Below are positions 44,225 to 52,409 of a DNA stretch of 64,000 bases, one piece after another (the first letter of the stretch is position 1; every line of letters starts with the position of its first letter). The position numbers and the translations under genes are program-made. A model generated the notes under the pieces. That model did not search any database. It had not been told where the DNA came from and saw only the letters and a list, made by a program, of their open reading frames with translations. Source of the DNA: Alphaproteobacteria bacterium (GTDB lineage: Bacteria > Pseudomonadota > Alphaproteobacteria > Puniceispirillales > Puniceispirillaceae); the NCBI GenBank assembly GCA_016780775.1, contig JADHLI010000009.1, positions 1 through 64,000 of the forward strand, in the 5' to 3' direction.

Positions 44225-45952
44225 ATGGCAAAAACCTCCTTTAACCAAAATAGTGATGCAGCTTGCGGTACTTCCCTGCCGCCTTTGCGTTCCTATGACA
44301 GCGTGATGCGACTATCGCGTATGGGGGCATTTTTTCCGCACCGGCTTAGTTTTATGAGGGTGCTGATCCGCAGATTGGCTGCACAAAAATCAGAGATGCA
44401 AATGCCTGTCTGCGCTCTAGATCGAAATGGGTTTGGCCATGTGGTGCTTAGCCTTTCCTTGTCTGGGCGAGTCTATTCGTTGATTGCCTTTAGCCGGAAT
44501 ATCAAGGATAGCGAGCGTACAGACCGGGTTATCGCAACCCAATGGGACGCTAGCTTTTGCCTGTTTGACGGGATGCCGTCTCTGGCTGATATAGAACAGC
44601 TGGCAGACAAGGTAACCCATCAAGAAGCTGGCCGTTATGACGGGCGTATATTAACCCTGTCACGGGCAAATAAATCTTTGCGGCTATTTAGCCATGTTGT
44701 GGAGAGGCTTGCGAAAGGTCAGCAGCCAGATACAGATGCGCTGGTGGCAACTGGTTATCTGATGCGCACTACGGCTGTTTATGGTAATGGCAAATTTGGG
44801 ATTGCAGACAGAGATAAAGTTGCTGGCTATGACGGGCTGGAAGGGGCGTTTCAAGCTGAAATGCTGACCGTGTTTTTAATCCGTGAATTTACATTATTAC
44901 TGGCTGAGTATTGTGCGAAGCAGCGGGGCGGCGAGAGGGCTGTTGGCTTGTCGGATGCGCACCGCCGCTATTTAGGGGTGGGCAATTCAACTGGGCTTGG
45001 TATGGCGCCTTTCCTTGTTACTCACCCTTGTTTGCTAGATAGCTGGATTATGGCTCGTGAGGTTGCCTTTGCACGCGGTCTGGCTGTGGAAACGGCCAGT
45101 AATGACCAGTTGCAGCGTGCTAAAACATTACTGGAACGCGCTTGCCTGCATTGTTATGAATGGGAGGTGGAAGATACCCTCCAAATGCAGCGTATCGAAA
45201 TCCTTCGCACCGAATTAGATAGGCTATGCGCCGATATATCCGCACGCCCCCTCACAAAAAAAGCGCCCTTTGCTGATCTCTTTGCACGCGTAGAAGAGGG
45301 TTCTGAAGAGCTGCAGGAATTACTGGTATCCCTGATTATTGAGCTTGTACCTGAAGAAGTGGATATGTTGGCAGATTGCATGGCAACTAATGCACAGCCC
45401 CGTCTGATCCCAGATATGCGTATTAGAGAGGTTAAGGCCCTGATAGAAGCCCATTATCATTGGGTAGAGAATATCGATTTTGATACTCCAGATGCAGATG
45501 CCCAATTCTGGTATGTATCCGCTGCCAAGTTGGAGCCACGTCTTGGCTTGCGCCATGAAGAGCCAGGTGCAGAGCTTGAAATGCCCTTTAATATTGCGGG
45601 CTATATCCGAGCGTTAAAATCAGCTCTAGCCACAGTAGAGGAGGATGAGCTGGTCGCTGCCTTTTTGCTGCGGGCGCCAGAGTTTAGAAATATTCTGCGG
45701 CGCATTCAAACCATCGGGAAATTTCCTTATGGGGAAATTCGCGATAATCTGGTTGACGCACATTGTCGGCCAATTGATCTTTTGCGCTGTAAATTATCTT
45801 TCTTTGGGGCAAGCAAATTTGATCCAAAATCAGATAAATGGACCCGAATAACCTTGTATCAGGGGGCGCCAACAGCGGCAGATTTTGTAAAAGCCTCGTC
45901 GCAGGATTTAGATGACTGGTTGTTCCCGTTGCGCCCTTCTATTAGCGGCTAA
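44225..45952 (+). CDS. Uncharacterised 575-residue protein
   Basis: I do not recognise a characterised family. The protein is soluble-looking, with no signal peptide and no clear membrane segment. Its most distinctive motif is GNSTGLGMAPFLVTHP near residues 253-268, which looks like a nucleotide- or phosphate-binding loop but is not a standard Walker A. A strongly acidic helical region lies near 365-390 (EEGSEELQELLVSLIIELVPEE). Tryptophan- and arginine-rich patches occur at both ends. It starts the base after the M19-like stop and is followed 17 bp later by the DUF3726-like gene, so the three are surely cotranscribed and probably work together. Confidence 0.85.
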   Translation: MAKTSFNQNSDAACGTSLPPLRSYDSVMRLSRMGAFFPHRLSFMRVLIRRLAAQKSEMQMPVCALDRNGFGHVVLSLSLSGRVYSLIAFSRNIKDSERTDRVIATQWDASFCLFDGMPSLADIEQLADKVTHQEAGRYDGRILTLSRANKSLRLFSHVVERLAKGQQPDTDALVATGYLMRTTAVYGNGKFGIADRDKVAGYDGLEGAFQAEMLTVFLIREFTLLLAEYCAKQRGGERAVGLSDAHRRYLGVGNSTGLGMAPFLVTHPCLLDSWIMAREVAFARGLAVETASNDQLQRAKTLLERACLHCYEWEVEDTLQMQRIEILRTELDRLCADISARPLTKKAPFADLFARVEEGSEELQELLVSLIIELVPEEVDMLADCMATNAQPRLIPDMRIREVKALIEAHYHWVENIDFDTPDADAQFWYVSAAKLEPRLGLRHEEPGAELEMPFNIAGYIRALKSALATVEEDELVAAFLLRAPEFRNILRRIQTIGKFPYGEIRDNLVDAHCRPIDLLRCKLSFFGASKFDPKSDKWTRITLYQGAPTAADFVKASSQDLDDWLFPLRPSISG

Positions 45953-45969
45953 AAGCGGGGTCTGGTGTT

Positions 45970-46608
45970 ATGCAGGTCTCCGCAAATGAGGTTTATCAGA
46001 CAGCCAGAAAGGCCTGTCTAGCAGCTGAATACCTACAGGATAGAGCCGAAGATATTGCTCTGGCTACGAGTTGGTTGCAATGTGCAGGCATGAAGGGATG
46101 CGCAGTTCTGGATAGCTTGCTGGCAGATACGAAAGATAAACAGGATGCCCAGCTCTGCTTGCATCTTGAAGCAGGTGTTTTGCAAATATCGCACTTCCGC
46201 CCAGCCTTTGAAGGGGTGGCTTCAATTGACTGGCTTCTTGCCGCAGGGGATGGCGCTGAAATCAGGGTAGCTAGCTTATCTTACCCGGTGATGTTTGCTG
46301 GGTTATTATGGCTAGCTGGCCAGAGTTATAAAAAGCAATTTACGCTCATGGGTGAGGGACTAAAAACCCCGATCAATTTGCCAGATGAGGCGGTAGAATC
46401 TGTTGCAATATGCCAGCAGATTTCTGGCAAGGTTGTGATAGAAGTTAACGATATTGGATTTGTCCCGCCTGTTGTGCCAGCTGGCCATAGTGAGGTTGCG
46501 GATGCGGTATGGGCGCGGCTAAACGCATTGGCGATGCAAACCTATGTGCCAGAAACCGAAGCTTCGCGCCTGTCAGGTGCGGGTGCAGGTCTAGTAGATG
46601 ATGACTAG
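45970..46608 (+). CDS. DUF3726-like protein of unknown function
   Basis: A 212-residue protein whose N-terminus (VSANEVYQTARKACLAAEY, then AEDIALATSWLQCAGMKG) recalls the DUF3726 family. That assignment is from memory of the pattern and needs a profile search. It is acidic, with no signal peptide or membrane helix. It ends with a GSGAG-type Gly-rich tail. It is the last of a tight three-gene run after the M19-like and 575-aa genes. Confidence 0.75.
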   Translation: MQVSANEVYQTARKACLAAEYLQDRAEDIALATSWLQCAGMKGCAVLDSLLADTKDKQDAQLCLHLEAGVLQISHFRPAFEGVASIDWLLAAGDGAEIRVASLSYPVMFAGLLWLAGQSYKKQFTLMGEGLKTPINLPDEAVESVAICQQISGKVVIEVNDIGFVPPVVPAGHSEVADAVWARLNALAMQTYVPETEASRLSGAGAGLVDDD

Positions 46609-46844
46609 TGAGTAATAACGAGCAGATTAGAAATTAGAGTGTGCTGAGGGATAGCTGAAATTAGACAGCCATGGCCAGACAAGGTAGTGTTTTTAAGGAC
46701 ATCTCGTTTGCGACTATACTAAATATAAAATGCCAAAATAAAATGCCAGAATAAAACGCCAGAATAAAACGCCAAAATTAAATGCCAGAATGAAATGCCA
46801 GAATGAAATGCCAGAAAACAAACAAACGCTCGAGGGATAGATAA
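46609..46844. promoter_or_regulatory. 236-bp gap before the Ldh-family gene, containing a tandem repeat array
   Basis: The first half (to about 46725) has no recognisable element. The second half is the 13-bp repeat array annotated separately, then AAACGCTCGAGGGATAG, whose GAGGGAT is the ribosome site for the next gene. Any promoter for that gene must lie in or before the array. Confidence 0.4.
46725..46815. repeat. Seven-copy 13-bp tandem repeat
   Basis: The unit is close to GCCAGAATAAAAT. The GCC core recurs exactly every 13 bp at 46732, 46745, 46758, 46771, 46784, 46797 and 46810, with only single-base differences between units (AATAAAAT, AATAAAAC, AATTAAAT, AATGAAAT). The array ends 29 bp before the Ldh-family start codon. 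It is non-coding on the plus strand; the minus-strand ORF across it is a by-product. The unit length is not a multiple of 10.5 or 3. Confidence 0.95.
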
Positions 46845-47849
46845 ATGACTGCAATTGAAACCACGGAGATGAGCCTTTCTGAGATTGAAAGTCTGGCATT
46901 AAGTGTTTTTACCAAACATGGCTGTTCTGCTGATAATGCCGCTGCATTAGCGCGGACAGTTGTTCGGGCAGAACGGGATGGCTCTCTCTCCCATGGGTTA
47001 TTTCGGGTGCCGGGATACATCGCTTCGCTGAATTCTGGCAAGGTGAAGGGTGATGCTACGCCAAAAATTGAACAGAGTTTAGCTTCTGTTATCACGGTTG
47101 ATGGCGACCATGGTTATGCCCCGCTTGCCCTTGAGACAGGCTTGCCAGTGCTGGCAAAGGCAGCCTCTGAAACGGGTATTGCGGTGATGCGAATTATCAA
47201 TTCATTCCACTTTGCGGCGATGTGGCCAGAAACAGAATATTTGGCTGAACAGGGGCTAGCTGGTCTTGCTTGTACAGCCTTCAAACCCAGTGTTGCGCCA
47301 GCTGGTGCAACACAAGCGTTTTTTGGCACTAATCCGCTTTCTTTTGCATGGCCACGTCCGGGGCATACGCCCATAGTGTTTGATATGGCTACCTCCACTC
47401 TGGCAAAAGGTGATGTGCAAATTGCAGCACGTGATGGCCATGCCGTACCCCCCGGAACTGGGCTAGGGCCAGATGGCCAACCATCAGATGATCCAGCTGA
47501 GATTCTAAAAGGTGTTTTGCTGCCTTTTGGCGGTTATAAAGGTTCGGCAATTGCGTTGATGGTAGAATTTCTGGCTGCGGGTATGACAGGCGATAATTTC
47601 TCTTATGAAGCTGGTCAGCAGGACAATAATGATGGCGGTCCAGCTAAGGGCGGTGAATTTGTGCTGGCAATGAGCCCAAAGCTGATAGCTGGTGATGGCT
47701 GGCAAGAACATAATGAAGCCTTTATCCAGACCTTGTCTGAGCTTGACGGTATCCGCTTGCCAGGGCAAAGACGGCATAAAAACCGTCTAGATATGGGGCC
47801 GCGTCATATTAACGCGGCATTGGTAGAGAAAATCAGAGGCTTATTGTAA
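46845..47849 (+). CDS. Ldh-family NAD(P)-dependent oxidoreductase (malate/L-lactate/ureidoglycolate type)
   Basis: A 334-residue member of the Ldh_2 family, which is unrelated to the Rossmann lactate dehydrogenases. The catalytic His is in DGSLSHGLFRVPGYIASL near residue 46. GDHGYAPLALETGLPVL, the FGTNPLSFAWPRPG cofactor loop and LLPFGGYKGSAIALMVE are family landmarks. Members reduce or oxidise 2-oxo and 2-imino acids, including malate, ureidoglycolate and piperideine-2-carboxylate. The exact substrate is open. It follows the M19-like/575-aa/DUF3726-like run in the same direction. Confidence 0.9.
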   Translation: MTAIETTEMSLSEIESLALSVFTKHGCSADNAAALARTVVRAERDGSLSHGLFRVPGYIASLNSGKVKGDATPKIEQSLASVITVDGDHGYAPLALETGLPVLAKAASETGIAVMRIINSFHFAAMWPETEYLAEQGLAGLACTAFKPSVAPAGATQAFFGTNPLSFAWPRPGHTPIVFDMATSTLAKGDVQIAARDGHAVPPGTGLGPDGQPSDDPAEILKGVLLPFGGYKGSAIALMVEFLAAGMTGDNFSYEAGQQDNNDGGPAKGGEFVLAMSPKLIAGDGWQEHNEAFIQTLSELDGIRLPGQRRHKNRLDMGPRHINAALVEKIRGLL

Positions 47850-48015
47850 GATAAGCTAAGCTTTACAGCGCATCCTAGAGCAAAACCATGGCCATCTAGA
47901 GGAAGAAAATGCACTGTTAGAAACTTTTTTTCATTTCAATGCTTATCTTTTATAAAAAACCGTGTAGACTAGGCGCCTTGAAAGTTTTGTGCAGCCGATG
48001 ACAGGTCTTCATTAG

Positions 48016-49836
48016 ATGGAACTCAGACGATGGCAACAGGAAATCATTGATAGTTTCCCAGATATCCAGAAAGCGCATAGACGTTTTATCATTAAAGCGC
48101 CTACAGGCGCTGGTAAAACGGTTCTTGCCAGTGAGATTATTCGGCAATTTTATGCAGGCGAAAAGGTCATTGTTTTATGTCACCGCTTGGTTTTGCTAGA
48201 ACAGCTGGAACGCGCCCTAGCCCGCGAGCATAAAGTCTGTAAACTCAATCTGAACCATTCTGAAAAAGCCTTTGCTGATTACGATGTGCTGTTATCAACA
48301 AGCACCCGTGCACGTGATATTCTAGATGATGCGGTTGCGCAGGCAAAACTGATCATTATTGATGAAGCACACCGCGTTTCCCCGAACGGCACTGGCTATA
48401 AGCGCATTTTGGAATGCTTTATGGAAAAGGGACGTGATGATGCCCATCTTCTGGGGCTGACAGCTTCCCCTGAACGCCGCACAGCAGATCAGCGTGACCA
48501 GCTTAGCCTTGCCTTCGATGCCATTATTGATGGTGCGGATATGGAAAAGCTGTTCGAAGAAGGCATATTGGTGCGGCCACGCTATCGCCCACATTTTATC
48601 CATGATCTGGAACTTGCCTCCATTGATATTAGCTCTGGGGATTTCCCTGTTACCAAACTTGCACCCGCAATTATCAAATCTTCGATGATCAGCCATGCCT
48701 GCTCTATCTATTTAGAAGAGCGAGAAAAAGTAACACCGAAGCCGATATCTGCATGGTTCTGCCCAGATGTGACGGTCGCGGAAACAACAGTCGAAGCGAT
48801 AGAAGAGCTTGGCCTGTCGGTTAATCTGATAACAGCTAGCACGCCGATTAAAGAGCGGATGCAGATGCTATCTGCGCATGCTAGGGGTGAGGTAGAAGCG
48901 GTGGTATCAGTTGGTGTGCTTGCCGAAGGCTGGGACAACCCGCATTGTAATCTTATTGTGCATATGCGCCCAACCCTGTCCAAAGTGTTATGGGGGCAAT
49001 CAGTTGGTCGTGGTTTGCGTGCAGCAGAGGGTAAGGATACTTGCGTAGTTATTGATGTAAGTTCCAACTGGTCAACATTTGGGCCGGTTGAAAATTTACA
49101 ATGGAGCTTGTGGTCGCATCGCGGAATATATCTGCGCTATAAAAATAGGTTCCAATGGATAGCCCAGCAGCCGGTGGATGAGCAGCAAAGCTATTTCTTG
49201 TGTGATAACAAGCTAGAAAGTGGCCTTCGCTGCTCGCATATTTACCTGAAAGATAAATTCTCAGATACAGGTTGTCCGGTTTGTGGCTCTTACAGTGCTA
49301 TTGATATTCATAAAGAGCAGCGAATGGAAGATTCGGTCAATGATATTGGCCTACACCGCTTATTCTTTGAGCGTATTCCAGCCATCTATGAGGAAATGAA
49401 TAAAGATATTTGGCGTACGCTTGGACGTACCGCATGGACGGGGGCAGAGCGCGATGAGCTTATCTTCCTTGCTTTTTGTAAAGCTTTCAGCCTGGTTAGC
49501 GGCGTGCCATCTTCTTCTGATTCTGAGTTTTGGCATTATGCTTTACAAGGAGAGGCAGCTATCCGCCATTTCCTTGTTGAAAACAGGATACAGATAACAA
49601 AGGGTGAAGAGTTTGAGCATGCTGTGCTGGTGGATGGGCTTATGCATGGTAGGCGTATTCGTGCCTTGCAGGCAAATCACGGTATCCTGTTATGTGGAGA
49701 GCTGTTTGCAGAATGTTCAGAAGAAGAGCTGGAGCGTAAATATCAACGTGCCTTGCAAATCATTGAACGTTTGTCAGTAATGGGCTGCTCATCTCAGGAT
49801 AATCTACCTTACTTCAAGGCAAAGGATGTGGTTTAG
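48016..49836 (+). CDS. DEAD/DEAH-box superfamily 2 helicase with C-terminal zinc motif
   Basis: A 606-residue SF2 helicase. Q-like start LRRWQQEIIDSF, Walker A APTGAGKTVLASEI near residue 29, DEAH in IIDEAHRVSPNGTG near 115, motif III GLTASPERR, and motif VI QSVGRGLRAAEGKDTC near 328. A Cys cluster (LRCSHIYL...GCPVCGSYS) near 400-430 is a probable zinc ribbon. The C-terminal 170 residues are unassigned. It stands alone, with no nuclease, methylase or defence gene beside it, so a role in repair or RNA metabolism cannot be chosen. Confidence 0.9.
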   Translation: MELRRWQQEIIDSFPDIQKAHRRFIIKAPTGAGKTVLASEIIRQFYAGEKVIVLCHRLVLLEQLERALAREHKVCKLNLNHSEKAFADYDVLLSTSTRARDILDDAVAQAKLIIIDEAHRVSPNGTGYKRILECFMEKGRDDAHLLGLTASPERRTADQRDQLSLAFDAIIDGADMEKLFEEGILVRPRYRPHFIHDLELASIDISSGDFPVTKLAPAIIKSSMISHACSIYLEEREKVTPKPISAWFCPDVTVAETTVEAIEELGLSVNLITASTPIKERMQMLSAHARGEVEAVVSVGVLAEGWDNPHCNLIVHMRPTLSKVLWGQSVGRGLRAAEGKDTCVVIDVSSNWSTFGPVENLQWSLWSHRGIYLRYKNRFQWIAQQPVDEQQSYFLCDNKLESGLRCSHIYLKDKFSDTGCPVCGSYSAIDIHKEQRMEDSVNDIGLHRLFFERIPAIYEEMNKDIWRTLGRTAWTGAERDELIFLAFCKAFSLVSGVPSSSDSEFWHYALQGEAAIRHFLVENRIQITKGEEFEHAVLVDGLMHGRRIRALQANHGILLCGELFAECSEEELERKYQRALQIIERLSVMGCSSQDNLPYFKAKDVV

Positions 49837-49939
49837 ATAAGCATAGCCACGCTGCAGTATGGCGATAAAGTAGATAAATTTTACAAGCCCATCTGGTTTC
49901 TATAAAACAAAAGCTGTGTAAAGCTGGAGATAGTTTAAG

Positions 49940-50596
49940 ATGACCTCTTCTAAGCCTGTTATTATTGCGCCTTCTGTGCTGGCTAGTAATTTTGCTGCTC
50001 TTGGACAGGAAATCGCAGATGTACATAAAGCAGGGGCGGACTGGATTCACCTTGATGTCATGGATGGGCAATTTGTTCCCAATCTGAGTTTTGGTGCGCC
50101 AATAATAAAGGCGGTTCGACAAAGCTGTGATGCATATTTTGATGCCCATCTGATGATTGAAGCGCCAGATCCGCTGCTTAGTGATTTTGCGCAAGCCGGA
50201 GTGCAGGGCATTACCGTGCATGTGGAAGCCTGTACACATCTAGACCGAACATTAAGCTATATTCGCGAGCTTGGATGTAAGGCAGGGGTAGCCCTAAATC
50301 CAGCTACGCCGCTTAGCACCGTTCAGCATTGTCTTGATAAGCTTGATCTATTGCTGGTGATGACCGTAAATCCAGGTTTTGGCGGCCAGCGTTTCATTGA
50401 TGCGATGCTATCAAAAATAGAGCAGGCCGCGTCTATGGTTGATGGGCGTGATATCCAGCTTCAGGTTGATGGCGGCATTACCGCAGACACAGCTCCAAAA
50501 GTTATTGCTGCAGGGGCTAATAATCTGGTAGCTGGCTCAGCCATCTTTGGGCCAGCACAGGGATATGCTGCGGCAATAACCGCTATTCGCGGCTAG
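49940..50596 (+). CDS. rpe: Ribulose-phosphate 3-epimerase
   Basis: A 218-residue TIM barrel that interconverts ribulose 5-phosphate and xylulose 5-phosphate. Landmarks: IIAPSVLASNFAAL, DWIHLDVMDGQFVPNLSFG with a metal Asp, FDAHLMIEAP with a His, MTVNPGFGGQRFI, and LQVDGGITADTAPK with the second catalytic Asp. A GC hairpin overlaps its stop and is followed by a T-rich repeat. No pentose-phosphate partner is adjacent. Confidence 0.95.
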   Translation: MTSSKPVIIAPSVLASNFAALGQEIADVHKAGADWIHLDVMDGQFVPNLSFGAPIIKAVRQSCDAYFDAHLMIEAPDPLLSDFAQAGVQGITVHVEACTHLDRTLSYIRELGCKAGVALNPATPLSTVQHCLDKLDLLLVMTVNPGFGGQRFIDAMLSKIEQAASMVDGRDIQLQVDGGITADTAPKVIAAGANNLVAGSAIFGPAQGYAAAITAIRG

Positions 50597-50610
50597 TTTA
50601 TTTTTATTTT
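50580..50610 (+). terminator. Possible rho-independent terminator of rpe
   Basis: CCGC-TATTC-GCGG (50580-50592) is a 4-bp all-GC stem with a 5-base loop overlapping the end of rpe, followed by CTAGTTTATTTTTATTTTT. The stem is short, so the call is weak. On the minus strand the same T-rich stretch reads as A-rich and would not terminate trhO. Confidence 0.35.
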
Positions 50611-50630
50611 TATTTTTATTTTTATTTTTT
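50597..50630. repeat. TTTATT hexanucleotide array between rpe and trhO stops
   Basis: TTTATT is repeated about five times, with a final T-run, in the 25 bp between the convergent genes and running into the last codons of trhO (Lys-Lys-stop). It is a simple-sequence stretch prone to slippage. A change of length could alter the trhO C-terminus. Confidence 0.8.
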
Positions 50631-51602
50631 CATGCTTTTTCCGCTTACAGGCTCTTTGCCTGACGGCTTGGCGCCAATATGGGCATCGCCGCGCCGCTTG
50701 GCTAGTTCTATCTGGCGTGCACGCTCTGAAAACCGGGCGCGCTGTGCTGGGGTGGTTTTGTCTATGCAATGCGGGCAGCTGACCCCGGCCATATAGGCAT
50801 TAGAGCTCATCTCCTCTTCGCTAAGCGGCATTTTACAGGCATGGCATAGCTCATATTTTCCGCGCTGCAGATTATGGTCTACTGCAACCCGGCTATCAAA
50901 GACAAAACACTCTCCCTCCCACAGGGATTGGCTTTGCGGGATATCTTCCAGATATTGCAGGATACCTCCTTTTAGGTGATAGACATCTTCAAAGCCTAGA
51001 TTTTTCATCAACGCCGTTGATTTCTCGCACCGGATACCGCCAGTACAATACATAGCCAGTTTTTTCGGGCGGTTCTCTTCTGGCAAGGCGGCTAGCTCTG
51101 CTGCCCACTCTGGAAATTCACGAAAGGTTTTCGTTAGCGGATTTACGGCCCCCTTAAACTGACCTATCGCAACCTCATAATCATTTCTGGTATCGACAAC
51201 CATGACATCTGGGTCAGATATCAGCGTGTTCCAATCCTTTGGATTTACATAAGTGCCTGCTTGTTCTGCCGGGTTAATGCCGTTAGCGCCCATCGTGACG
51301 ATCTCACGCTTTAGCCTAACTTTCATTCGGTGAAAGGGTGGTACTTCATGTACAGCAAATTTCAGCTCTGGGGCTCCAAAGATAGTCTTGGCCAGCAACC
51401 AGTCTAAAAAGCGATCCATATCGTTATAACGCCCAGATATAGTGCCGTTTAGCCCTTCCTCTGCGATAAGAAGTGTGCCCATTAACTGGCAAGTATCGCA
51501 TTTCTCGCGCAAGGCCTCTTGCCAACTGGTGATATCATCAACCTTAGTAAACTGGTATAGGGCTGCGACCACATAATGATTGGTTTTGGGTAGGTTATGC
51601 AT
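50622..51602 (-). CDS. trhO: tRNA uridine(34) hydroxylase, rhodanese-domain TrhO/YceA type
   Basis: A 326-residue protein with an acylphosphatase-like N-terminal domain (GTLLIAEEGLNGTISG near residue 42) and a rhodanese domain (VMVVDTRNDYEVAIGQF near 135). The active-site loop is CTGGIRCEKSTALMKNLGF near 185. A C-terminal Cys cluster (CHACKMPLS...GVSCPHC) follows, typical of the family. It makes 5-hydroxyuridine at the tRNA wobble position using oxygen. The tail is basic (SGKEPVSGKSMKK). Confidence 0.92.
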   Translation of the reverse strand: MHNLPKTNHYVVAALYQFTKVDDITSWQEALREKCDTCQLMGTLLIAEEGLNGTISGRYNDMDRFLDWLLAKTIFGAPELKFAVHEVPPFHRMKVRLKREIVTMGANGINPAEQAGTYVNPKDWNTLISDPDVMVVDTRNDYEVAIGQFKGAVNPLTKTFREFPEWAAELAALPEENRPKKLAMYCTGGIRCEKSTALMKNLGFEDVYHLKGGILQYLEDIPQSQSLWEGECFVFDSRVAVDHNLQRGKYELCHACKMPLSEEEMSSNAYMAGVSCPHCIDKTTPAQRARFSERARQIELAKRRGDAHIGAKPSGKEPVSGKSMKK

Positions 51603-51694
51603 CAGCTCACATCACTTAATAGTGGCAGTGTAAGGGCGTTAACAACGCCCCCTTGCATACATGAGCAGTCAGTTTTTATCAAGCAGGCGAGGGA

Positions 51695-52273
51695 CTATGA
51701 TGGGCTGTTTTGTGCAAGTGCCTCTTCTATCGCGCTACGGAATTTTGGACTATCTGGTTCGCTTACCGAAGAAAACCAGTCTGCAATTTGGCCATCGCGC
51801 CCTACTAGGAATTTATGGAAATTCCATTTTGGTTTGCCTAACATGCCAACTTGCGCCCCTGCCCATTTATAGAATTCATGTGCATCTGCGCCTTTGATAT
51901 CGGTGATAGCGGTCATTGGGAAATCGATGTCAAAGTTTACTTCACAGAATTGTTTTACCTCTGCTTCTGTATCTAATTCCTGACCCCCAAAATTATTTGA
52001 TGGAACGCCAATGACCACCAGCCCCTTATCCCGGTACGCAGACCAAAGGTTCTGTAAAGCGCTATATTGCCGTGTAAAGCCGCAGCGGGAAGCTGTGTTA
52101 ACAATCAACAGCACGCGGCCCTGATAGTCGGATAAATCGAGGTTAGCGCCTTCAATCGAAGGAAAACTAAAATCAAATGCGGAAACGCTCATCTGTTGCT
52201 GCCCTGCTAGTAGCGGTGCTGATGCCATTAAACCGGTTACACATAAAAGCGCAAAGAAAGCTTTTCTGAACAT
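51695..52273 (-). CDS. Glutathione peroxidase-family protein, cysteine form, exported
   Basis: The track ORF begins at 52333, but codon 21 (ATG at 52273) starts a clean signal peptide MFRKAFFALLCVTGLMASAPLLAG, so I place the start there (192 residues). The peroxidatic Cys is in NTASRCGFTRQYSAL, replacing selenocysteine. VPSNNFGGQE and PKWNFHKFLVGRDG supply the Gln and Trp of the catalytic set. Cysteine-type enzymes usually use thioredoxin. The signal peptide places it in the periplasm. Confidence 0.9.
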   Translation of the reverse strand: MFRKAFFALLCVTGLMASAPLLAGQQQMSVSAFDFSFPSIEGANLDLSDYQGRVLLIVNTASRCGFTRQYSALQNLWSAYRDKGLVVIGVPSNNFGGQELDTEAEVKQFCEVNFDIDFPMTAITDIKGADAHEFYKWAGAQVGMLGKPKWNFHKFLVGRDGQIADWFSSVSEPDSPKFRSAIEEALAQNSPS

Positions 52274-52409
52274 GCTTAAGAGCCTCGGCGAAAAAAAGTT
52301 TATGAAAAATGGCGTATTGCGAAAAACAACCATCTATACGCTGTATGCTTGCAGTAAGATGCATGGCTGGCAAAAGAGGGGCTTAGCGGATGCGTATTAT
52401 CGGAGCGGT

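Noticed and set aside
46725-46815. Tandem 13-bp units considered as a CRISPR-like array
   Set aside because: The units are contiguous, with no unique spacers and no cas genes, so it is a simple tandem repeat.
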